A stretch of 43,162 nucleotides of DNA, taken from contig NZ_QMEA01000043.1 of the NCBI RefSeq assembly GCF_012912105.1, forward strand, positions 1 through 43,162. The letters run 5' to 3'. How positions within the stretch are numbered: position 1 is the stretch's first letter; every line of letters begins with the position of its first letter. The position numbers and the translations under genes are program-made. A model generated the notes under the pieces. It was not told where the DNA came from. It saw nothing but the letters and a program-made list of their open reading frames with translations, and made no database searches. Positions 1-6,110 of this stretch are shown piece after piece. Source of the DNA: Brasilonema sp. UFV-L1. Lineage in GTDB: Bacteria > Cyanobacteriota > Cyanobacteriia > Cyanobacteriales > Nostocaceae.

Positions 1-112
1 ACGAGTAGACATTGTTAGTGGTTGTCCATTTTTGTCTATGAAAAATGAAGCGGCTTCTGACGGTTTAAGCTAAAAAATTAAGTGAAAAATTTTAAAAGCC
101 AACAAATCAACG

Positions 113-856
113 ATGAGTCAAAAATCCAAACCTCCACTGATTGGTATCACAACTTATGGTCATCAACAAACAATTCCTGTGTCCCCACTGAGTGCTTATT
201 CAGATGCTGTACGAACCGCAGGTGGTATACCAGTTTTATTGCCAGCAACAGACGTTGACTTAGTAAAATTCTTAGAGCCTCTCGATGGTCTTATTCTTTC
301 TGGTGGTGGAGATATTGATCCAGTTTTTTACAATGGTTGTGCTCATCCTACCATTTATTCAGTAGATTCACACAGAGATGCTTTTGAACTCCAGGTAGCA
401 CGCTTTGCTCTGGATAACCACATACCAGTATTGGGCATTTGCAGAGGATTGCAAATCTTGATTGTGGTATCTGGTGGTACTCTCATTCCTCATATACCAG
501 ATGAGTACGGTACATCTGTCTTGCATAGACTAGAACCAGGACCAGAACTGCGGCAATCCACAGAACATATGATCAAACTCAATGCAAATAGCCGTCTGGC
601 AAAGTTGATTCAAAAAACTCAAATATCTGTGGTTTCATTTCATCACCAAGCCGCACGTACGATTGGGCCTGGTTGGCGTGCTGTCGCATATGCACTGGAA
701 GATGGAGTGATTGAAGCAATCGAACATGAACATCATCCTTGGGCAATTGGTGTTCAATGGCATCCAGAACTTTCTCCAAATGATCCCAATCATCAGCGAA
801 TTTTCCAGGATTTTGTAGAATCAACGCTCCTTCGAAACAATCTAATCACAGTTTGA
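113..856 (+). CDS. gamma-glutamyl-gamma-aminobutyrate hydrolase family protein (peptidase C26, PuuD-like)
   Basis: A 247-residue class-I glutamine-amidotransferase fold protein. The nucleophile elbow GICRG places the catalytic Cys near residue 110, and VQWHPE near residue 217 supplies the catalytic His and Glu. An SGGGDIDP loop near residue 63 is typical of the C26 family, whose members cleave gamma-glutamyl bonds (PuuD in putrescine catabolism). The length matches the family. No other polyamine catabolism gene lies nearby, so the substrate is unknown. It sits about 110 bp upstream of ddl on the same strand and could be co-transcribed with it. The family is clear; the PuuD role is inference. 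Confidence 0.85.
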   Translation: MSQKSKPPLIGITTYGHQQTIPVSPLSAYSDAVRTAGGIPVLLPATDVDLVKFLEPLDGLILSGGGDIDPVFYNGCAHPTIYSVDSHRDAFELQVARFALDNHIPVLGICRGLQILIVVSGGTLIPHIPDEYGTSVLHRLEPGPELRQSTEHMIKLNANSRLAKLIQKTQISVVSFHHQAARTIGPGWRAVAYALEDGVIEAIEHEHHPWAIGVQWHPELSPNDPNHQRIFQDFVESTLLRNNLITV

Positions 857-966
857 GTTTTTGTCTGTAAATGCTTACGCTGATCATCAATAAAAAATAA
901 AGCAACTTTGACAAGTTGTGCTACGCTATCTGAACTTGACGCGTCGTGACACAAGAGGTATTTCAG

Positions 967-2091
967 ATGACGAAACTGCGGGTAGGATTGCTTTTTGGTG
1001 GTCGTTCGGGAGAACATGAAGTTTCTATAAGTTCAGCACGGGCGATCGCCAGAGCCTTGACGACAGAGCAAAACACTGATGCATACGAAATCTTGCCTTT
1101 CTACATCCAGAAAGATGGACGTTGGTTAGCAGGGGATGCACCACAACAAGTCTTAGAATCAGGAACACCGCTGCAATTGCCTACCACACTGACAACCACA
1201 CCTGATCATCAATTATCAGCTGCCAAAACTCAAGTTCTTAGCCGTTGGCAATCTCCTTCCCAAGTTGCAGAAGTAGATGTTTGGTTTCCCATTCTCCACG
1301 GTCCCAACGGTGAAGATGGCACAATACAAGGATTACTCACCTTAATGCAAGTTCCCTTTGTTGGTTCTGGAGTATTGGGTTCGGCGGTGGGAATGGATAA
1401 AATTGCGATGAAAACAGCCTTTGCCCAAGCAGGATTGCCACAGGTAAAATACAAAGCGTTAAATAGAGTGCAAATTTGGTCGAATCCTTGTGTTTTCCCC
1501 AAACTGTGTGATGAAATTGAGGCCACTTTAGGTTATCCGTGCTTTGTCAAACCTGCTAATTTAGGTTCATCGGTAGGTATTGCCAAAGCGCGATCAAGGC
1601 AAGAATTAGAAGCAGCATTAGATAACGCCGCTAGCTACGACCGAAGGATAATCGTTGAAGCTGGAGTTGTCGCCAGAGAATTAGAGTGTGCAGTTTTAGG
1701 AAATGATAGTCCTAAAGCTTCTGTTGTTGGTGAAATCACTTACGTGAGTGAATTTTATGATTATGAAACTAAATATACAGAAGGTCAGGCAGATTTCTTG
1801 ATTCCAGCACCTGTATCAGAAACTGTCACTCGTCAAATTCAGGAAATGGCTTTGCAAGCCTTTGCTGCCGTTGACGCTGCTGGATTGGCAAGGGTAGATT
1901 TTTTCTACACAGAAGCCACAGGAGAAATTTTTATCAACGAAATCAACACATTACCAGGCTTTACAGCAACAAGTATGTACCCTTTACTCTGGGCGCATAG
2001 CGGTGTTTCTTTCCCGGAATTAGTTGATAGGTTAATTCAACTTGCGATCGAAAGACATTCTACTTTCTCAACAACAAAAGAGGAAAACTGA
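967..2091 (+). CDS. ddl: D-alanine--D-alanine ligase
   Basis: ATP-grasp ligase that joins two D-alanines for the peptidoglycan stem peptide, in the cytoplasm. The N-terminus carries [14 protein letters not shown], the Ddl signature. The middle shows the ATP-grasp pattern ([14 protein letters not shown]), and the C-terminus has the metal/ATP site [11 protein letters not shown] followed by SMYP. I prefer the ATG at 967 because AGAGG sits 8 bases upstream; an in-frame GTG at 946 adds seven residues but has no obvious ribosome site. The protein is about 374 residues, normal for the family. A two-TM protein follows on the same strand. Confidence 0.95.
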   Translation: MTKLRVGLLFGGRSGEHEVSISSARAIARALTTEQNTDAYEILPFYIQKDGRWLAGDAPQQVLESGTPLQLPTTLTTTPDHQLSAAKTQVLSRWQSPSQVAEVDVWFPILHGPNGEDGTIQGLLTLMQVPFVGSGVLGSAVGMDKIAMKTAFAQAGLPQVKYKALNRVQIWSNPCVFPKLCDEIEATLGYPCFVKPANLGSSVGIAKARSRQELEAALDNAASYDRRIIVEAGVVARELECAVLGNDSPKASVVGEITYVSEFYDYETKYTEGQADFLIPAPVSETVTRQIQEMALQAFAAVDAAGLARVDFFYTEATGEIFINEINTLPGFTATSMYPLLWAHSGVSFPELVDRLIQLAIERHSTFSTTKEEN

Positions 2092-2266
2092 TTTCATGTT
2101 GTTTGTTTTTAAGTATAAATAAATACCTTTAAAAGATAGAAAATATCGGATTAAGTAATTTGTGTTTATCAAAAAAATACTTAAAAACGATAGGTTTCTA
2201 CGGATACATCATAGTCAACCCTTCAGTACAATTAATAATTGGAGGGTACAAATTAATAAAGCAATT

Positions 2267-2917
2267 ATGGAAAATAGCCAGAATGCACAGCAGCAACCAT
2301 CCCAATCAGAAGCAGCCATACCAGAGTCGGGGAAGAGAATTCCGGGACGCGCAGAGAGCAAAAATCTTCTGATACATCTGCTTGTACATTATCCTTTGCT
2401 ATTCCCATTTGGGTTGTTACTGATTTTTATAGGTTCTAGTACTCTTGCCTTGTACAGCTTGGGCTATGTAGGACGTGTGAGACAGGAAGAACCTGAAATC
2501 GCAGAGGCTGAAATTATCAAACCAATTAAAGTACCCTCTGAGACAATCAATCCTACACCTTTATGGATGGTGGCTGCGATTGCTCTAAGTTGTGCGAGTG
2601 GTAGCTTGATACTATTCTTACTGCTAAACCGTCCAGCAAACCGTCAACAATTCAAAAATCAGATTAACCGCCATTACAAACGCGTAGCACAACAACGTCG
2701 CCCAGATTTAGAACCTCGGCCCAAGAAAAATCAGCCAGTTTTTGTGCCATCACAAGTTAGGGCACCTGTTGTAGTCATGCCCAGCCAAACACAACCTGTA
2801 GTTACAGTTTTACCACCAGAGCAAAATATTTTGCCGAGTCAGGCTAAAGAATCTCTGGCGAATATGTTGGATATGCGTAAGCACACTCCATTGTCTACAA
2901 TCTTACGCAAGGATTAA
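2267..2917 (+). CDS. conserved hypothetical two-TM membrane protein
   Basis: About 216 residues from the ATG at 2267; the frame is open from 2162. Two hydrophobic helices are visible, one in the LLVHYPLLFPFGLLLIF region and one in the WMVAAIALSCASGSLILFLLL region. They are separated by a short acidic loop and followed by a basic, proline/glutamine-rich tail, probably cytoplasmic. GGAGGG lies about 20 bases before the ATG, which is long, so an upstream non-ATG start (for example ATT at 2252) is possible. I recognise no enzymatic motif. The layout looks like a membrane-anchored scaffold or envelope protein, but the function is unknown. Confidence 0.6.
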   Translation: MENSQNAQQQPSQSEAAIPESGKRIPGRAESKNLLIHLLVHYPLLFPFGLLLIFIGSSTLALYSLGYVGRVRQEEPEIAEAEIIKPIKVPSETINPTPLWMVAAIALSCASGSLILFLLLNRPANRQQFKNQINRHYKRVAQQRRPDLEPRPKKNQPVFVPSQVRAPVVVMPSQTQPVVTVLPPEQNILPSQAKESLANMLDMRKHTPLSTILRKD

Positions 2918-2971
2918 CATAACATACAATCCGTGTGTGTCTTTGTTATTGCTGACGGGGTCTAACACGTA

Positions 2972-3049
2972 AGAAATTGAGCCAGCCCTAATACAACGAG
3001 TACCCGACTTGGAAGATAGATCCACAAAAAGAGGGCTGGCTCAATTTCT
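2972..3049. repeat. 18-bp perfect inverted repeat (long hairpin)
   Basis: The arm at 2972-2989 is repeated exactly in inverted orientation at 3032-3049, leaving a 42-base loop. As RNA it would form a very stable stem. It lies in a gene-free stretch and is followed by smaller foldable segments: CTCA/TGAG at about 3067-3078 and GCGTGAC/GTTACGC at about 3060-3100. It may be part of a non-coding RNA or the relic of a small transposable element; I cannot tell which. Confidence 0.6.
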
Positions 3050-3221
3050 AGGGGACAATGCGTGACCTCAAATCTGAGATTAACAACCTCTGTGTTACGC
3101 ATAACCCGGATCTTTCTTAACAATTGTGTAAAACCAGACAATTCGGGGAGTTTAGAGCTAGAGGAGGTTAAGAGGGGCTGACTTAGTGTCGCAAAGATGG
3201 ATAGGAGAATATTCTAAAAAG

Positions 3222-3258
3222 CGAGCGCCTACTTGTTGTTGGCGCTCGTTAAATGTTT
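3222..3258 (+). terminator. GC-rich hairpin, probable terminator
   Basis: The arms CGAGCGCC and GGCGCTCG are perfectly complementary around a short T/G-rich loop and are followed by a T-rich tract (TTAAATGTTTT). This fits an intrinsic terminator for transcripts entering from the 2.9-3.2 kb region. The U-tract is interrupted, so strength is uncertain. Confidence 0.5.
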
Positions 3259-3336
3259 TGAAGAACCAGCGGAGCGTCTATGCCTCTGATCAGAAGACAC
3301 AAGTCAGGATTGCTGAATCGATTTGGTTGGGGATTC

Positions 3337-3417
3337 ATATCAAGTCCGTTAAATGACTTATCAAAAGTCCGCAGCAGAGCGCGTAGCGGGCAAGAAGTGT
3401 TTATCCGGACTTGATAT
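3337..3417. repeat. 81-bp element with 12-bp perfect terminal inverted repeats
   Basis: ATATCAAGTCCG at 3337-3348 is matched by its exact reverse complement at 3406-3417. The interior contains a GCAGAGCGCGTAGCGGGC-type segment, a motif common in dispersed cyanobacterial repeats. It is small enough to be a MITE or a REP-like hairpin. The 67-codon open frame across it (3353-3556) has no ribosome site or recognisable product and is not called as a gene. Confidence 0.55.
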
Positions 3418-3591
3418 CAGTCGTCAGGAGCATAGACAAGAGGAACGTTCCTGGATTCTGGCGAATGATTCTTCTTCAATTGAACGTTCTGTTTGTGTCG
3501 ATATATTTTTAATATCTTCTCTCTATCAGATAGCCTTAGATTGTATCGTTTCATAATCTCAATGATGTGTTAATTAATAACTACGGATGAA

Positions 3592-3672
3592 GGGTATGAC
3601 CCTTCATTTGTTTCTATAAAAACAAGGGGTATGACCCATCATTGATTCATACTTAATTAAGGGGTATAACCC
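3592..3672. promoter_or_regulatory. three GGGTATGACCC palindromes at exact 35-bp spacing
   Basis: Palindromic cores occur at 3592-3602 (GGGTATGACCC), 3627-3637 (the same) and 3662-3672 (GGGTATAACCC). Start-to-start spacing is exactly 35 bp both times, while the sequence between cores is A/T-rich and diverged. The arrangement suggests three binding sites for a dimeric protein, or a degenerate tandem repeat. The nearest downstream elements are a possible 20-codon ORF at about 3784 (MRKYLDILP...) preceded by GAGG, and the duplicated RNA module. Which of these it controls, if any, is unknown. Confidence 0.5.
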
Positions 3673-3872
3673 CACATAAATTTGTCATAGAAAGAGATGT
3701 AAAATTAGACTTGAAAGTGTTCCTTAGGGTAAATCTCTGAGAGATAAAGCTCCGCTAGACTCAAGATGATTGAGGAAAAAACATGAGGAAATATCTGGAT
3801 ATATTACCAATTTTTGTCGTACTAGGTCATTTATCAAATCAATAAAAAACTTGCCAAAATGGCAACAAAACT

Positions 3873-4016
3873 ATGAGCAACTCAGTTAAATTAAAGAAGG
3901 TAAATGACTTCAAGGGTATTGTTATCAGGGTGTATCGCATACCATTAGATGTGATACACCTTCTACCAAAAAATCACCAAATAAATATCAAAGTATATCT
4001 TTGGTGTACTGACTAG
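3873..4016 (+). CDS. small ORF, copy A of a duplicated peptide
   Basis: A 47-codon frame opening MSNSVKLKKVNDFKG and continuing IVIRVYRIPLD. A second copy at 4562 encodes the same core, MNESIKLKKVNDFKG, then VVIRVY. In the shared part the nucleotide differences are mostly silent or conservative (AAT/AAC, TCA/TCG, I/V exchanges), which hints at coding constraint. Against this, no ribosome site is visible and the copies diverge after about 22 codons. A hairpin (TTGCCA/TGGCAA) sits just upstream, and the 3' half overlaps another hairpin at 3929-3960. I do not recognise the peptide. Confidence 0.35.
   Translation: MSNSVKLKKVNDFKGIVIRVYRIPLDVIHLLPKNHQINIKVYLWCTD
3929..3960 (+). other. conserved hairpin, copy A
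   Basis: GGTGTATC (3929-3936) pairs with GATACACC (3953-3960), extended inward by GCAT/ATGT-type pairs. The second copy near 4618-4650 keeps the pairing through changed bases (C-G becomes U-G, G-U becomes A-U). This supports selection on RNA or DNA structure rather than on sequence alone. Confidence 0.5.
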
Positions 4017-4049
4017 TTGTCGAAATAAATACATATGAATAATTAAGTT

Positions 4050-4214
4050 TACATTTACCGCACCAGGAATACTCAGCCCGTACAGGCGTTGTCGTTGACC
4101 TGCACATTAGCCCCCTAAATCACTGGCAGTGTCTGTACATATTCCTGTCTCTTCAGCGGTAAATGCTAAGTGGGAGCTTGAAAGCGTTTGGTATGCTTGC
4201 TCCCACTCTTTTTT
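4050..4214 (+). ncRNA. structured RNA candidate, copy A
   Basis: The outer helix CATTTACCGC (4052-4061) pairs with GCGGTAAATG (4156-4165). Inside it AGGAATA pairs with TATTCCT, and GTACAG can pair either with the nearby CCTGCAC (one mismatch) or with the distal CTGTAC. A TTAG-CCCC-CTAA mini-hairpin exposes a C-rich loop. A strong terminator follows at 4170-4214. A possible promoter (TTGTCG at 4017, AT-rich -10 near 4037-4045) would start transcription at about 4050, just where the helix begins. A near copy lies 658 bp downstream with compensatory changes. The family is not identified; a 6S-like rod is one possibility. Confidence 0.55.
4170..4214 (+). terminator. intrinsic terminator of RNA copy A
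   Basis: GTGGGAGC (4170-4177) pairs with GCTCCCAC (4199-4206), followed directly by TCTTTTTT. The same hairpin, loop included, recurs in copy B. A textbook Rho-independent terminator. Confidence 0.8.
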
Positions 4215-4529
4215 CTTTTACTTAAGTTTTTGAAGATAACAAAAATAATTTTTTAAGGATTATTCTCCAGATAACAAGAATTCTCTCTTGAGTAGAAAAC
4301 GGCTGTGCTGTCAGGACATAGCAAGGCTTTGTGCTTCTAGGAGATAATTTATAGTTTCTGTAAACTAAAAGCGCGGTCAAGCATTCAAAACTAAACAATC
4401 CAAAGTCAAATTTCCAGTACTAGTGAGTCAATTTAGACTATAACTTAAGCGAATCTGATTGAGAAAACAAGATAAAAAAATCTATCTAGATTCATGACCA
4501 AGTTATATTGTGTGCTGTCATTTTCCAAA
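4215..4529. other. AT-rich spacer between the two RNA modules
   Basis: About 315 bases with no convincing gene and no strong hairpin that I can see. It is the unique DNA between the duplicated blocks. A 23-codon frame opens at about 4493 (MTKLYCVLSF...) and overlaps the next small ORF, but it has no counterpart in copy A and is not called. Confidence 0.4.
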
Positions 4530-4561
4530 AATAAAAAACCTGCCACTTTGGCAACCAACCT

Positions 4562-4636
4562 ATGAACGAATCGATTAAATTAAAGAAGGTAAACGACTTC
4601 AAGGGTGTTGTTATCAGGGTGTATTACATATTATAA
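4562..4636 (+). CDS. small ORF, copy B of the duplicated peptide (shortened)
   Basis: A 24-codon frame, MNESIKLKKVNDFKG followed by VVIRVYYIL, then TAA. It matches the first 22 codons of the ORF at 3873 with silent or conservative differences, then stops early. It has the same hairpin (TGCCA/TGGCA) just upstream and the same downstream hairpin. It may be a decayed paralogue, a leader peptide, or chance open frame inside a conserved RNA. Confidence 0.3.
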   Translation: MNESIKLKKVNDFKGVVIRVYYIL

Positions 4637-4707
4637 ACGTGATACACTTTCTACCACAAAAAGCAGAAAAAAATGGCTATTTTTTGGAAAAAAATAATAA
4701 TCAGGTT

Positions 4708-4872
4708 TACATTTGTCGCACCAGGAATATCCAGCCCGTACAGGCGTTGTCGTTGACCTGTACATTAGCCCCCTAAATAACTGGCAGTGTCTGTACATAT
4801 TCCTGTCTCTTCAGCGGCAAATGGTGAGTGGGAGCTTGAAAGCGTTTGGTATGCTTGCTCCCACTTTTTTTC
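4708..4872 (+). ncRNA. structured RNA candidate, copy B
   Basis: Duplicate of the RNA at 4050. The outer helix here is CATTTGTCGC (4710-4719) with GCGGCAAATG (4814-4823). Relative to copy A, an A-U pair has become G-C with both partners changed, and a neighbouring pair is now G-U. The local hairpin GTACAGG/CCTGTAC is perfect here. The C-rich TTAGCCCCCTAA loop and the terminator at 4828-4871 are retained, and AATAAT at 4696 could be the -10. Transcription would run towards recR, but the terminator separates them. Confidence 0.55.
4828..4871 (+). terminator. intrinsic terminator of RNA copy B
   Basis: GTGGGAGC (4828-4835) pairs with GCTCCCAC (4857-4864), followed by seven T. Identical in stem and loop to the terminator of copy A. 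Confidence 0.8.
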
Positions 4873-4941
4873 TTAATAGCGTTAAATAGGCTCTCACAAA
4901 TGTCATCATAGTTATGGTGAAAACACATTGGAGATAAGACA

Positions 4942-5538
4942 ACGGTTTACGCACGCCCTTTAGCACGTTTAATTGAACAACTGCAACGCTTGCCGGGAGT
5001 AGGTCCTAAAACTGCTCAGCGGTTGGCATTGCATATTTTAAAGCGACCAGAAGCAGAAGTTGAGGCTTTGGCACAAGCTCTTATTGAAGCAAAAAAACAG
5101 GTGGGTTTGTGTTCTGTTTGTTTTCACCTATCTGCTGAACCAGTTTGTGAAATCTGCCGCAACTCAAACCGTGACAACACGACTATCTGTGTAGTCGCAG
5201 ACTCGCGTGATGTGATTGCCTTGGAAAAAACCCGTGAGTTCAAAGGCAAGTATCATGTTTTAGGTGGGGTCATTTCTCCAATTGAGGGCATTGGACCAGA
5301 ACAGTTGACTGTCCAAGCTTTGGTGCGAAGGGTGAGTCAGCACAAACCTCAAGAGGTTATTTTGGCAATTAGTCCAAGTGTGGAAGGTGAAACAACGACA
5401 CTGTATGTGGGTCAACTACTGAAGCCATTTACCAAAGTGACGCGCATTGCTTTCGGTTTGCCTGTGGGTGGTGATTTGGAATATGCTGATGAGGTGACCT
5501 TGGCAAGAGCTTTGGAAGGTCGGCGAGAGCTAGATTAA
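4942..5538 (+). CDS. recR: recombination protein RecR
   Basis: Recombinational repair factor that works with RecO/RecF to load RecA at gaps. Visible parts in order: helix-hairpin-helix [14 protein letters not shown], a zinc finger with four Cys ([16 protein letters not shown]), a Toprim core ([15 protein letters not shown]) and the C-terminal [20 protein letters not shown]. Homology runs upstream of the first TTG (4990) through [14 protein letters not shown], so the true N-terminus is near 4942. No in-frame ATG, GTG or TTG exists between the stop at 4918 and 4990. GGAGA at 4930 fits an ACG start at 4942, giving about 198 residues, the normal length. ATAAG occupies the place where ATG would be expected. 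Confidence 0.88.
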   Translation, partial: TVYARPLARLIEQLQRLPGVGPKTAQRLALHILKRPEAEVEALAQALIEAKKQVGLCSVCFHLSAEPVCEICRNSNRDNTTICVVADSRDVIALEKTREFKGKYHVLGGVISPIEGIGPEQLTVQALVRRVSQHKPQEVILAISPSVEGETTTLYVGQLLKPFTKVTRIAFGLPVGGDLEYADEVTLARALEGRRELD

Positions 5539-5724
5539 TCATAAGCAAAGTACAATAGCCAGAGGCTTAACGCAGAGCGTACCGCACATCCTCCTATCTG
5601 TGTTGATTCGGTGACTTGCGCCTGGAGATAGCAGGCTGTCCCACTCCAGGCATGTGTTCTACCAAAATGCCCTTATGTGGAATAAGGGCTTGGCAAGAGC
5701 AGATTGGTAATTGGGGAATTAGAC

Positions 5725-5940
5725 TTATTTGTGTTTGTCCTTATTTTGTTCTTTCTCTTGGTGACTATACTGCTGGAGTACTAAAACACACTGATTAATC
5801 GCCCAGTAAAGAACTTCTATTGGAGAGTCTCCCTGCTGAATGCGGTTTTCTACTTGTATGCCAATTAGCAAGGTTTGCAAAATTAGCAAGCCAGCGATGA
5901 TTTTCTGACTAAGGTTGGAACTGAATTTTTGGGTTGACAT
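5725..5940 (-). CDS. small single-TM hypothetical protein
   Basis: 71 residues with one hydrophobic helix near residues 14-30 (IIAGLLILQTLLIGIQV), a short amphipathic stretch and a charged tail rich in E, K and Q. AAGGTGA lies a few bases before the ATG on the minus strand, supporting real translation. It is convergent with recR and divergent from the NACHT gene. No family recognised. Confidence 0.5.
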   Translation of the reverse strand: MSTQKFSSNLSQKIIAGLLILQTLLIGIQVENRIQQGDSPIEVLYWAINQCVLVLQQYSHQEKEQNKDKHK

Positions 5941-6110
5941 TTAAATCACCTTGGTTTTGGATTTACAAGGTGAATTGTTTTTTTGGGTAAATGCCCAGAC
6001 ACGTTCCCCACACAGTGTTTATAATGTCTGTGTAATAAGGTTTTGCAGCTTGGGGACGTTTGTTTGTTTGGGTTATGAAAATTTCTTAATACTTTCTTTA
6101 CGTTTAACTA

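Noticed and set aside
579-824. Minus-strand open frame inside the C26 hydrolase
   Set aside because: Shadow of the real plus-strand gene; no ribosome site and no protein-like domain.
2970-3260. tmRNA or RNase P RNA in the structured gap
   Set aside because: None of the expected conserved parts (tag peptide frame, T-arm end, P4 sequence) can be found.
3353-3556. 67-codon open frame across the 81-bp inverted-repeat element
   Set aside because: Runs through repeat DNA, lacks a ribosome site and shows no recognisable sequence.
3592-3672. CRISPR array at 35-bp periodicity
   Set aside because: The conserved part is only 11 bp and palindromic; the rest is diverged AT-rich DNA, unlike repeats separated by spacers.
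3784-3846. 20-codon ORF MRKYLDILPIFVVLGHLSNQ preceded by GAGG
   Set aside because: Possible but too short to support, and without a counterpart in the second module copy; mentioned only as context for the palindromes.
4050-4214. Firm call of 6S RNA for the duplicated rod-like RNA
   Set aside because: The closing helix spans only about 114 nt, shorter than usual for 6S, and I could not confirm conserved bubble sequences; kept as one possibility.
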